Shown one piece after another: positions 1 through 11,901 of a stretch of DNA of 64,000 nt. Under the pieces are notes generated by a model. That model did not search any database. It had not been told where the DNA came from and saw nothing but the letters and a program-made list of their open reading frames with translations. The DNA is taken from the NCBI RefSeq assembly GCF_037190085.1, contig NZ_JBBCJO010000002.1, positions 372,001-436,000 on the forward strand. Reading direction: 5' to 3'. This DNA is from Gemmatimonas aurantiaca (GTDB lineage: Bacteria; Gemmatimonadota; Gemmatimonadetes; Gemmatimonadales; Gemmatimonadaceae). The position numbers and the translations under genes are program-made. How positions within the stretch are numbered: position 1 is the stretch's first letter; each line of letters begins with the position of its first letter.

Positions 1-1056
1 AAGTATCCGAAGTTCAATGGGCTCATCTGGGGCTATCACTGGTTCCAGGTGGGGCTGTACGAGCCGCTCATGGTGGGACGCAATGCGGCCGAACGACATG
101 CGGGTGTGCGGGCGGCCACGGTGCGCTTCTTCCAGATGCTCACCGATGCGCCGCGCAGCATGCCGTATCAGATGCCCATGACGGCGGCCATCTCTCCAGC
201 GTTCGCCGAGCGCTATCCGGAGGCGGCCATCATCTTCGACAATCTGCACTCCATGCACGATGTCGTGTCGGACATCCTCGCCAACCCCGGTGTGCCACGC
301 TCTCACAAACGCGACGAGATTCTGCTCGCCGCTCGGCGTTTCCGTGACGATACGTCGTATGTGATGACGGAGGCGGCCTGGCGCCGCATGTCCGAACACA
401 TGGGCATCGAGAACATGGGTGGTCCGGTCGTGGGCTTCACGTCGCGGTTTCCCATCCCCTCGGTGACCATGGGTGCCGTCATGCAGCACGACAGTACCGG
501 GGCCATGACCGGATTCACGCACGGAGGTGCGGCCACTGGCGCGCAAGGCAATGCCCATGCAGACGACGCGCGTGCGGACAACGCCCACACGGGCCACGCG
601 GCGCCCGCCAAGGTGGATCCTCACGCGGGCCACCAGATGCCGCCGGCGACGCCCGACTCGCGCTATCCGCGTGGCAGCAGTGCGGACAGCAGCGCCGCAT
701 CGGCCGTGGTGGCGCAGTTCCTCACCGCGCTGGCCGGTGGGGACAGTGCCACGGTACTCCATCTGCTCGATCCGGACACGCAGATCCTGGAACGGGGCAC
801 GGCCGAACCGCTTGCGGAGTATCGGGTACGACATCTGCCGGCGGACATCGCGTTTGCCCGTTCACACAACGTGGCGCGCATTCCGCGCACCGTGATCGTG
901 GTGGGCGACGTGGCCTACAGCACCGTCACCGAAACCCTCACCGGTCGTTACGGTAATCGTCCCCGGGGCAGCGCCGGTGCGGAGGTGATCGTGCTGGAGC
1001 GGGCCGCCGCTGGCTGGCGCATCACCGCGGTGCACTGGTCGTCGCGCACTCACTGA
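1..1056 (+). CDS. Secreted-type protein with His-rich linker and SnoaL/NTF2-like C-terminal domain (5' partial)
   Basis: The frame is open from the first base, so the true start lies upstream; 351 residues are visible. The first ~165 residues are Met/His/Trp-rich and match no family I recognise. A low-complexity linker at roughly residues 185-220 carries many His and Met residues, including DPHAGHQMPP, a composition typical of copper- or other metal-handling periplasmic proteins. The last ~115 residues look like a SnoaL/DUF4440 (NTF2-fold) domain: an N-terminal helix (VVAQFLTALAGGDSATV), then alternating strands ending WRITAVHW. The DUF305 gene follows 49 bp downstream on the same strand, which supports a shared metal-related role by inference only. 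Function is otherwise unknown. The alternative is an unrelated surface protein with a fortuitously His-rich linker. Confidence 0.75.
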   Translation, partial: KYPKFNGLIWGYHWFQVGLYEPLMVGRNAAERHAGVRAATVRFFQMLTDAPRSMPYQMPMTAAISPAFAERYPEAAIIFDNLHSMHDVVSDILANPGVPRSHKRDEILLAARRFRDDTSYVMTEAAWRRMSEHMGIENMGGPVVGFTSRFPIPSVTMGAVMQHDSTGAMTGFTHGGAATGAQGNAHADDARADNAHTGHAAPAKVDPHAGHQMPPATPDSRYPRGSSADSSAASAVVAQFLTALAGGDSATVLHLLDPDTQILERGTAEPLAEYRVRHLPADIAFARSHNVARIPRTVIVVGDVAYSTVTETLTGRYGNRPRGSAGAEVIVLERAAAGWRITAVHWSSRTH

Positions 1057-1105
1057 AGCGGTAGTTTATGCCCGTCGTGTTTTCCTGTCGGTCCGGAGCG
1101 TGAGA

Positions 1106-1735
1106 ATGGCCTTTCCCACATCATGTCGTCGCATCGTCCCCACGGTTCTGTACACTGTCCTCGTCGTCTCCGTTGTGAACGGTGCGACGGCGATGTCCGT
1201 GAACGCACAGAGCACGTCTGGCACTCCGGGATCCGTGGCGTCGCGCAAACACACGGCGGCCGACGTGGCATTCATGCAGGGCATGATCGGCCACCATGCG
1301 CAGGCACTGGAGATGGTCGCCCTCGTGCCCGCGCGCTCCTCACGGGTGGAGATGGAAAGCCTCGCCGAACGGATCGCCGTTTCCCAGAAGGACGAAATCG
1401 GCATCATGCAGCGCTGGCTGACGGCCCATGGGGAAGCCGGCGACACGAAACAGGCCATGTCCCACGACATGCACGCGGCGCACACGGCCATGCCCGGCAT
1501 GCTGTCGCCGGCACAGATGGATTCGCTGCGCAACGTCGAAGGCACCACCTTCGACCGGCTGTTCCTGCAGTACATGATCCAGCACCACGAAGGCGCGCTG
1601 GTCATGGTGGCCGAGCTCCTGCGCAGCCCTGGTGCCGCGCAGGAGCCCATGGTGTTCCAGATCATGTCCGACGTGGACGCCGATCAGCGCGCCGAGATCC
1701 GTCGTATGAAGGCCCTGCTGGCGCAGTTGCCCTGA
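1106..1735 (+). CDS. DUF305 family exported protein
   Basis: This 209-residue protein has an N-terminal signal peptide (hydrophobic stretch around residues 10-30, likely cleavage after VNAQ). It carries the two characteristic DUF305 motifs, FMQGMIGHHAQALEM and YMIQHHEGALVM, one in each half, so it is the usual two-helical-repeat form. DUF305 proteins are exported, His/Met-rich and often found in copper-resistance neighbourhoods; no enzymatic activity is established. I chose the ATG at 1106, 8 nt after a GGAG Shine-Dalgarno, over the GTG at 1100. It follows the His-rich partial gene and precedes the LVIVD-repeat gene on the same strand with short gaps, so the three may be co-transcribed. The metal role is inferred from family and context. 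Confidence 0.85.
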   Translation: MAFPTSCRRIVPTVLYTVLVVSVVNGATAMSVNAQSTSGTPGSVASRKHTAADVAFMQGMIGHHAQALEMVALVPARSSRVEMESLAERIAVSQKDEIGIMQRWLTAHGEAGDTKQAMSHDMHAAHTAMPGMLSPAQMDSLRNVEGTTFDRLFLQYMIQHHEGALVMVAELLRSPGAAQEPMVFQIMSDVDADQRAEIRRMKALLAQLP

Positions 1736-1790
1736 AGCATCACCTGTCCCACATGTCCTACCTGTCACACCTTTCACTACTCGTTCGCCC

Positions 1791-3551
1791 ATGACCCGTC
1801 ATTGTCACGATGTCCGCCTGCGCGGCACGCGCGCGCTCCTCGTCATCGCCTCCACCCTGGCGGCGGTCGCCGTCACGCCGTCCGCTGGCATGGCGCAGGA
1901 TCCCCGCATCGGGCTGCGCACCGGCTTCCAGGATGCCGGTGAAGCCATCCGGAATCTCGAACTCGTCTCGCACACGCCCAAGCAGAACGGCTGGTTCAAT
2001 CCGCAGCAGCTCGGGGATTTCGGTTTTGCCAACTCCGATCTCGCGTTCCAGAAGAATCTCGTCTTCCAGGGCGGTTGGCACGGCTGGCAGGCGTGGGACA
2101 TCAGCAACCCCAAAGCGCCCACGCTGCGCAAGGCGTTCGTGTGTCAGGGCGGTCAGGGCGATCTGTCGGTGCACGGCAGATTGCTCTTCATGTCGGTGGA
2201 GGATCTCGCCGGACGCGTGGATTGTGGCACGCAGGGCGTGGCCGACACGGTGAGCGCTGAGCGTTTCCGTGGAGTGCGCATTTTCGACATCAGCGACATC
2301 GACAATCCGAAGCAGGTGGCCGCCGTGCAGACCTGCCGCGGTTCACACACGCACACGCTCGTCACCGACCCGAAGGACAGGAGCACGGTGTATGTGTACG
2401 TGCAGGGTACGGGTCCGGTGCGTTCATCCAATGAACTCGCCGGATGCAATCGGGCCGTGGACGACGCCAACACGTCGTACTTCCGCATCGAAGTCATCAA
2501 GGTGCCCCTGGCTGCGCCACAGAACGCCGAGATCGTGAACATGCCGCGCATCTTCGCCGATGCGCAGGGCAATGTGGCCGGTCTCTGGAAGGGTGGCGCG
2601 CACGGCGACGGCACGCAGAACACCGGACGCACCGACCAGTGCCACGACATCACGGCCTATCCGGAAATCGGTCTTGCGGCCGGCGCCTGTTCGGGCAACG
2701 GCATCCTGCTCGACATCAAGGATCCGGCCAATCCGAGGCGCATCGACGAAGTCATCGATCCCAACTTCGCCTACTGGCATTCGGCGACGTTCAACAACGC
2801 CGGCACGACGGTGCTCTTCACCGACGAGTGGGGCGGCGGTACGGCGCCGCGCTGCCGGTCGACCGACAAGCCCACCTGGGGCGCCAATGCGCTCTTCACG
2901 CTGGGTGCCGATCACAAGCTCAAGCAGGTGGGTTACTACAAACTGCCGGCCGCGCAAACCGACGCCGAAAACTGCGTCGCGCACAACGGATCGCTGATTC
3001 CCGTGCCGGGGCGAGACATCATGGCGCAGGCGTGGTATCAGGGCGGCATGTCGATTTTCGACTTCTCCGATCCCTCCCGGCCGGTGGAGATCGCGTACTT
3101 CGATCGCGGCCCCATCGCCGAGCAGCTCACGCTTGCCGGGTACTGGTCCACTTACTGGTACAACGGCTACATCATCGGCTCCGAGATCGGACGCGGTCTC
3201 GACATCTTCGCGCTGAAGCCCAGCGAGTTTCTCTCGGCCAATGAAATCGAAGCCGCGAAGCTCGTGAAGTACGACGAGGTGAATCCGCAGCTCCAGACGA
3301 AGATCGTGTGGCCCGCCGCGTTCCCCGTGGCACGGGCGTATGTGGATCAGCTGGCCCGCAAGGATGCGCTGTCCGATTCGCGTATCGCGGCCATCAACAA
3401 GTCACTCGATGCAGCCGAAAAGGCCAGCGGCTCGACACGCAAGGGTGCCCTCACGCTGCTGGCTTCGCAGCTCGCCACCGATGCGACGAAGTCGTCCGAC
3501 GCCCCGCGTGTGCGCGCCCTCATCGACGTGGTGCGTGCGCTCTCCAAGTGA
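1791..3551 (+). CDS. Secreted LVIVD-repeat beta-propeller protein
   Basis: A 586-residue protein with a signal peptide (about residues 14-36, ending AGMAQD). The body contains repeated blades of the LVIVD type, where phrases such as WQAWDISNPKAPTL, VRIFDISDIDNPKQV, ILLDIKDPANPRRI and MSIFDFSDPSRPVEI recur at blade spacing. This architecture predicts an extracytoplasmic beta-propeller; LVIVD proteins are usually binding or structural and no reaction is known. Cys residues are spread through the propeller and could form disulphides. The C-terminal ~90 residues are helical and Ala/Lys-rich. It lies 55 bp after the DUF305 gene on the same strand. Transcription probably ends at the strong hairpin at 3647-3675, beyond the stop codon and inside the convergent gene. 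Confident in fold class, not in role. Confidence 0.85.
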   Translation: MTRHCHDVRLRGTRALLVIASTLAAVAVTPSAGMAQDPRIGLRTGFQDAGEAIRNLELVSHTPKQNGWFNPQQLGDFGFANSDLAFQKNLVFQGGWHGWQAWDISNPKAPTLRKAFVCQGGQGDLSVHGRLLFMSVEDLAGRVDCGTQGVADTVSAERFRGVRIFDISDIDNPKQVAAVQTCRGSHTHTLVTDPKDRSTVYVYVQGTGPVRSSNELAGCNRAVDDANTSYFRIEVIKVPLAAPQNAEIVNMPRIFADAQGNVAGLWKGGAHGDGTQNTGRTDQCHDITAYPEIGLAAGACSGNGILLDIKDPANPRRIDEVIDPNFAYWHSATFNNAGTTVLFTDEWGGGTAPRCRSTDKPTWGANALFTLGADHKLKQVGYYKLPAAQTDAENCVAHNGSLIPVPGRDIMAQAWYQGGMSIFDFSDPSRPVEIAYFDRGPIAEQLTLAGYWSTYWYNGYIIGSEIGRGLDIFALKPSEFLSANEIEAAKLVKYDEVNPQLQTKIVWPAAFPVARAYVDQLARKDALSDSRIAAINKSLDAAEKASGSTRKGALTLLASQLATDATKSSDAPRVRALIDVVRALSK

Positions 3552-3624
3552 TGAGCCGCAGCAGACCGGCAAACCGGCAGCGGATGACCGACGACGGATC
3601 CGCTACTGATCTGCGACCGATAGG

Positions 3625-4695
3625 CTATTGATCCGCCGCCGGACCGCTGGGGGTGTCGGCATCCGACACCCCCAGTGCTTTTCGCACGGCCGGCGCCACG
3701 CGGGTGCCGAACAGTTCGATGCTGCGCATGATGTCGGCGTGTTTCATCGGGCCGATGCTGAACTGCACCAGTGTGCGGTCGTGTTTGAACAGCTCGTGTT
3801 CGAAAAGAATCTTGTCGATCACTTCCTGCGGTTCGCCCAGCAGCATCGCGCCGCGGGGCGAACGCTCGAAATCGAACTGCTGTCGTGTGGGCATCGGCCA
3901 ACCACGCTCCCGCCCCAGACGCGCCATCGTATCGATGTACGGCGGGAATGCCGCGTCCACGGCCTGCGCCGTGGTGTCGGCAATGAGACCATGCGAATTG
4001 ATGCTCACCTTGAGCGTGGACGGATCGTGTCCCGCCTTTGCGCCGGCTTCCCGATAGAGATCGGCGAACGGCACGAATCGCTCCGGCATGCCACCGATGA
4101 TGGCGATGGCCAGCGGAAGCCCCAGCGTCCCCGCGCGCACCACCGATTGTGGCGTACCACCCACGGCAATCCACACCGGCAATGGCTGCTGCAGTGGTCG
4201 GGGGTACACCCCACGATCGTCGATGGACGGACGATGGGTGCCCTGCCAGGTGATGCGCTCGCGCTGGCGCAGCGCCAGCAGCAATTCAAGTTTCTCCGCG
4301 AACAGCGCGTCGTAGTCGGCCAGATCCTGTCCGAAGAGCGGATAGGATTCGATGAAGCTTCCGCGACCGGCCATGATTTCCGCCCGACCGCCGGAGATGA
4401 GGTCGAGCGTGGCAAAATCCTGAAACACCCGCACGGGATCGTCGGAACTCAGGACCGTCACGGCGCTCGTGAGACGAATGCGTGATGTGCGCGACGCCGC
4501 CGCGGCCAGCACGACCGCTGGCGCGGAGATGACATAGTCGGGGCGATGATGCTCGCCCACTCCGAAGACATCGAGCCCCACCTGGTCGGCGAGCACGATC
4601 TCCTCGATGAGGTCCTGGATCCGCTGCGCGACGACCGTGCTGTCATCTGTGCGGCGGGGATCCGTTTCACCGAACGTGTAAATACCGAGTTCCAT
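3625..4695 (-). CDS. LLM-class (luciferase-like) flavin-dependent oxidoreductase
   Basis: The 356-residue protein starts [10 protein letters not shown] and has the bacterial luciferase-like TIM-barrel pattern: [11 protein letters not shown] near residue 45, the [19 protein letters not shown] strand-turn region, [21 protein letters not shown], and a [12 protein letters not shown] segment in the second half. These are hallmarks of F420/FMN-dependent monooxygenases of the LLM class, cytoplasmic enzymes whose substrate cannot be read from sequence. Length is normal for the class. The last codons coincide with the terminator hairpin serving the convergent upstream gene, so the tail sequence (GVSDADTPS) is constrained by an RNA structure. 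A perfect TGTGA-N6-TCACA palindrome lies 13 bp upstream of its ATG, suggesting control by a CRP/FNR-type regulator. The neighbouring kinase is divergently transcribed. Confidence 0.9.
   Translation of the reverse strand: MELGIYTFGETDPRRTDDSTVVAQRIQDLIEEIVLADQVGLDVFGVGEHHRPDYVISAPAVVLAAAASRTSRIRLTSAVTVLSSDDPVRVFQDFATLDLISGGRAEIMAGRGSFIESYPLFGQDLADYDALFAEKLELLLALRQRERITWQGTHRPSIDDRGVYPRPLQQPLPVWIAVGGTPQSVVRAGTLGLPLAIAIIGGMPERFVPFADLYREAGAKAGHDPSTLKVSINSHGLIADTTAQAVDAAFPPYIDTMARLGRERGWPMPTRQQFDFERSPRGAMLLGEPQEVIDKILFEHELFKHDRTLVQFSIGPMKHADIMRSIELFGTRVAPAVRKALGVSDADTPSGPAADQ
3647..3675 (+). terminator. Strong intrinsic terminator hairpin embedded in the 3' end of the convergent gene
   Basis: A perfect 13-bp stem (CTGGGGGTGTCGG paired with CCGACACCCCCAG) with a three-base loop CAT is followed on the plus strand by GTGCTTTT. 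It lies 95 bp beyond the stop of the LVIVD gene, within codons near the C-terminus of the oppositely oriented flavin oxidoreductase. The T run is on the correct side for plus-strand transcripts. Confidence 0.75.
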
Positions 4696-4708
4696 ATGCG
4701 GTGAATTA

Positions 4709-4724
4709 TGTGATGGATTTCACA
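4709..4724. promoter_or_regulatory. Perfect CRP/FNR-family-like operator TGTGA-N6-TCACA
   Basis: The 16-bp site has both half-sites identical to the Crp consensus, with spacer TGGATT. It lies 13 bp upstream of the flavin oxidoreductase ATG (minus strand) and 77 bp upstream of the kinase start (plus strand). This close to the oxidoreductase start it would more likely repress than activate that gene. No CRP-family gene is in the window. Confidence 0.5.
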
Positions 4725-4787
4725 AACCGCACCAGCGTGGAGCCATTGGAACCGGTGTCCACTTCTGGTGGCGTCTGGTGAGTTCGC

Positions 4788-4793
4788 TAGCTT
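4788..4793 (+). promoter_or_regulatory. Candidate -10 element of a leaderless kinase mRNA
   Basis: TAGCTT lies 7 nt before the GTG at 4801, and there is no Shine-Dalgarno sequence upstream of that codon. No good -35 is visible. The arrangement fits transcription starting at or next to the start codon, as at several other genes here. Confidence 0.35.
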
Positions 4794-4800
4794 ACCCCGG

Positions 4801-5937
4801 GTGACCACCTTTCGAGCCGGGGAGTCGTCGACGGACGCGCACTCGCCGCGTCATTCGGTACGGGACCGCCTGCAGCGGCAACTCGGCGGCAGCTACGCGA
4901 TTTCGCGCGAGCTGTCGGGGGGTGGCTCGGCGAGTGTCTTTCTGGCCACCGAAGTCGCGCTCGACCGTCCCGTGGTGCTCAAGGCGCTCCCGCCCGAACT
5001 GGCGGCCGGCGTGGATGTGGAGCGGTTTCGCCGGGAGATCGCCTTCGCCGCCCGGTTGCAGCATCCACATCTGGTCCCGCTGCTGAGCGCCGGTGCTTCT
5101 TCGGAGCGCGATACCAGCGGGGACGCCAGCGGATCCGGCACACAGGCCGCAAGCAACGCGGAGCGGGCCATCCCCTGGTTCAGCATGCCGTATGTCCAGG
5201 GGCAGACATTGCGCGAACGCCTGCTGGCCGGACGCCCGCTGCAGTTGCCGGAGGTCATCCGGCTGCTGCGTGAGATCGCCTCGGCGCTCGCGTACGCGCA
5301 TGCCCGCGGCATCGTGCACCGCGACATCAAGCCGGAGAACGTGCTGCTGTGTGATGGCGTGGCCATGGTGACCGACTTCGGCGTGGCCAAAGCCCTCGAC
5401 GATGCCAGCGACGACGCGCTGCGCACCGGTCGGCGTGTCACGACGGTGAGCATGGCCTTGGGCACCCCCGCCTATATGGCTCCCGAACAGGTGAACTCGG
5501 CCAAACTGGTCGATCACAAGGCGGACATCTATGCACTGGGGTGCATGGCCTATGAATTGGTCGCCGGTGACCCGCCACTCGCCAGAACGTCGTTGCGCGC
5601 CACCATGGCGGCGCAGCTCTCGGAAACACCGGCGCCATTGAGCGACCGACGCAAGGACGTGCCTCCGGCTCTCGGCGACGTGATCATGCAGTGTCTCGAA
5701 AAGGATCCGCATCGCCGTCCACATTCGGCATCGGTGATCGTCAAGACCATCGATGCGATCCAGGCACAGCCGGTCAGCACGGGTGAGTACGCCGCGGCAG
5801 CAAACGACGCGGTGTTCCCTTCCTCATCCCCGCAGATGTCGCCGGCGGTACCCACACGACGTCCAGGCATGGTGGCGATCGTGCTGGGGGCAGTCGCAAT
5901 GGCAGCAGTGGGCATGCTGCTGTGGCGCGTGTTCTGA
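4801..5937 (+). CDS. Tail-anchored Ser/Thr protein kinase (Hanks type)
   Basis: A 378-residue kinase with the complete catalytic core: glycine loop ELSGGGSASVF and Lys in VVLKALPPEL (near residue 60), catalytic loop IVHRDIKPENVLL (near 180), DFG in VTDFGVAKAL, and GTPAYMAPEQV. The domain ends near residue 320. A Ser/Pro-rich linker leads to a single hydrophobic segment (MVAIVLGAVAMAAVGMLLW) that ends at the last residues, so the kinase is anchored by its C-terminus with no external sensor domain. The GTG at 4801 is preferred over an in-frame GTG at 4768 because homologous sequence begins after it and a -10-like TAGCTT sits 7 nt upstream. An Ala/Ser/Gly-rich insertion precedes the hinge region. 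Substrates are not indicated by neighbours. Confidence 0.9.
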   Translation: MTTFRAGESSTDAHSPRHSVRDRLQRQLGGSYAISRELSGGGSASVFLATEVALDRPVVLKALPPELAAGVDVERFRREIAFAARLQHPHLVPLLSAGASSERDTSGDASGSGTQAASNAERAIPWFSMPYVQGQTLRERLLAGRPLQLPEVIRLLREIASALAYAHARGIVHRDIKPENVLLCDGVAMVTDFGVAKALDDASDDALRTGRRVTTVSMALGTPAYMAPEQVNSAKLVDHKADIYALGCMAYELVAGDPPLARTSLRATMAAQLSETPAPLSDRRKDVPPALGDVIMQCLEKDPHRRPHSASVIVKTIDAIQAQPVSTGEYAAAANDAVFPSSSPQMSPAVPTRRPGMVAIVLGAVAMAAVGMLLWRVF

Positions 5938-5966
5938 CGAATGGCGCGACGGCACGTCCCCTCTTC

Positions 5967-7184
5967 TCACACCGGTCGGATCCGCAACACCCGTCCATTG
6001 CTGTTGTCGGTCACCACGTACACGAACCCGTCGGGGCCCACGGTGACATCGCGGAAGCGTTCTCCGAGTTCTCCCAGATAGCGCACTTCCTTCGTGACGC
6101 GGCCATTGGTGAGCTCGAGCCGCACCAGACCACCGGGGGTGAGTGAGCCGATGAGGATACTGCCGCGCCATCCGGGGATCGCATCGGCATTGTAGAACGT
6201 CATCCCCGATGGGGCGATGACGGGATCCCAGTAGTAGACCGGCTGTTCCATTCCCGCTTTGGCCGTGCCTTCGCCGATTTTCTCGCCCGAGTAGTCCACA
6301 CCATAGGTGATCACCGGCCAGCCATAATTCTTGCCGCGCTCGGGGTGATTGAGCTCATCGCCACCACGCGCGCCATGCTCGACGGTCCACAGTTGTCCGG
6401 TGGTGGGATGCAGCGCGGCGCCCTGCATGTTGCGATGACCGTACGACCAGATTTCCGGACGCGCATCCCTGCGTGAGACGAAGGGATTGTCCGCGGGCAC
6501 GCTGCCGTCCGGAGCAATGCGCACGACTTTGCCCTGACCCATCGTCAGATCCTGCGCGCGTTCACGCCAGTTCTGTCGATCGCCCTGCGTGATGAACAGC
6601 AGGCCATCGCGTCCGAACACGAGACGCGAGCCATAGTGCGCACCGCCATCGAGCTTCGGCGTCTGGCGATAGATCACCCGCACATCCTGCAGTCCCGTTT
6701 CGGTGAGCCGGGCGCGCGCCACCGTCGTCCCCGATCCACCCGTACCTGCTTCGGCATACGAGAGGTAGATGGTGGCGTTCGCTGCAAAGTCGGGATCGAG
6801 TGCAACATCCAGCAGTCCACCCTGTCCCACGGCATGCACCGCCGGCACACCGGCAAGCGGCGCCGAAAGCGTCCCGTTCCGCGCCACGATCCGCAGACGT
6901 CCGGGACGTTCCGTCACAAGCGCCCGTCCATCGGGGAGAAATTCTATCGCCCATGGATTGACGAGACCGCTGGCCCACGTCTCCGCACGGACCACTCCGC
7001 TCGTCGACGATGGGGTGGGGGAACGATCGGCCAGCACCTGTCCCGTGGTCGTCGTGTCGGGCGTGGACTCATCCGGCTCGGCCGAACTGGACGTACGACT
7101 GCAGGCGGACAGGAACGTGCCGCAGGCCACGCCGCCCGCGACAACGATCAGCCTGGCGACCCTCGAACCGGCAATGGTAGGCAT
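5967..7184 (-). CDS. PQQ-dependent sugar dehydrogenase (GSDH/sorbosone dehydrogenase family) lipoprotein
   Basis: The 405-residue protein begins MPTIAGSRVARL, with a signal ending in a lipobox (FLSAC), so it should be a lipid-anchored extracytoplasmic protein. The remainder is a six-bladed propeller of the glucose/sorbosone dehydrogenase family: GLVNPWAIEFLPDGRALVTE, GQGGLLDVALDPDFAANATI, LDGGAHYGSRLVFGRDG, HGARGGDELNHPERGKNYGW and a closing DVTVGPDGFVYVVTDNSNGR. These enzymes oxidise aldose sugars with PQQ in the periplasm; the exact sugar is unknown and some relatives lack shown activity. The start at 7184 is preferred because a GATAAA -10-like element lies just upstream and residues before it are not signal-like. 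It is divergent from the molybdenum hydroxylase genes. No PQQ biosynthesis genes are visible here. Confidence 0.88.
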   Translation of the reverse strand: MPTIAGSRVARLIVVAGGVACGTFLSACSRTSSSAEPDESTPDTTTTGQVLADRSPTPSSTSGVVRAETWASGLVNPWAIEFLPDGRALVTERPGRLRIVARNGTLSAPLAGVPAVHAVGQGGLLDVALDPDFAANATIYLSYAEAGTGGSGTTVARARLTETGLQDVRVIYRQTPKLDGGAHYGSRLVFGRDGLLFITQGDRQNWRERAQDLTMGQGKVVRIAPDGSVPADNPFVSRRDARPEIWSYGHRNMQGAALHPTTGQLWTVEHGARGGDELNHPERGKNYGWPVITYGVDYSGEKIGEGTAKAGMEQPVYYWDPVIAPSGMTFYNADAIPGWRGSILIGSLTPGGLVRLELTNGRVTKEVRYLGELGERFRDVTVGPDGFVYVVTDNSNGRVLRIRPV

Positions 7185-7191
7185 GGTGCGT

Positions 7192-7197
7192 TTTATC
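7192..7197 (-). promoter_or_regulatory. Candidate -10 element for the sugar dehydrogenase gene
   Basis: On the minus strand GATAAA lies 7 nt before the ATG at 7184, with no Shine-Dalgarno. This is another possible leaderless start. The 135-bp divergent interval to the [2Fe-2S] gene also holds an 8-bp palindrome TCACGTGA at 7234-7241. Confidence 0.35.
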
Positions 7198-7319
7198 CCT
7201 CGGGCGTGTGGACGTTCCCGCATCGACGTTTCATCACGTGACATATCCGACCACGGCGAGGGATGGCCTCATGGGGGCTCCGGTCGCACATTTCAGATCT
7301 TCCCTCAACCCTGCCTCTG

Positions 7320-7841
7320 ATGCCGATCTCCCTCAAGGTCAACGGCAAGACCCGTACGGTCGATGTGCCGGCCGACATGCCCCTGCTCTGGGTATTGCGC
7401 GACGAACTCGATCTCAAGGGCACCAAGTATGGCTGTGGCGTGGCACGCTGCGGCGCATGTACGGTGCATGTGAACGGCGTTGCGCAACGCACCTGTAACA
7501 TGCCGGTCTCGCGGGCGGCCGGCGCCGAGATCACGACCATCGAAGGTCTCTCGCCCGATGGAGCCCACGCGGTGCAGCAGGCATGGGAAGAACTCGATGT
7601 GCCGCAGTGCGGGTATTGTCAGGCCGGCCAGATGATGGCCGCCGCCGCGCTCATCGAGAAGACACCGAGGCCGAGTGATGCCGACATCGACACCGCGTTG
7701 AACACGAACCTCTGTCGCTGCGCCACGTATCTGCGTATCCGGGCCGCCGTCCATCGTGCCGCGGCCATCAAGTCGGGCACGGCCAGTACGGTTCCGGCCG
7801 GCGCGGGTCGCACCGGTCCCGACAATCAGCGCGAGGACTGA
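7320..7841 (+). CDS. [2Fe-2S] subunit of a molybdenum hydroxylase (isoquinoline 1-oxidoreductase alpha-like)
   Basis: A 173-residue protein with the two ferredoxin clusters of small subunits of the xanthine oxidase family: the plant-type motif [21 protein letters not shown] around residues 40-60 and the C-terminal four-helix cluster [10 protein letters not shown] with [11 protein letters not shown]. It transfers electrons from the molybdopterin subunit encoded 3 bp downstream. The ATG at 7320 begins [10 protein letters not shown], the normal family N-terminus; an in-frame upstream ATG at 7263 would add 19 unrelated residues. The subunit lacks a Tat signal and presumably rides with its partner, which has one. 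No separate FAD subunit or cytochrome c gene is adjacent, as expected for the two-subunit IorAB type. The substrate is unknown. Confidence 0.92.
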   Translation: MPISLKVNGKTRTVDVPADMPLLWVLRDELDLKGTKYGCGVARCGACTVHVNGVAQRTCNMPVSRAAGAEITTIEGLSPDGAHAVQQAWEELDVPQCGYCQAGQMMAAAALIEKTPRPSDADIDTALNTNLCRCATYLRIRAAVHRAAAIKSGTASTVPAGAGRTGPDNQRED

Positions 7842-7844
7842 ACG

Positions 7845-11841
<3,997 letters not shown>

Positions 11842-11901
11842 TCGCGGACTCGCCAGCGGCGGAAGCTGAACGCACGACGCGTAACTCATTTCATTCCTCC
11901 C

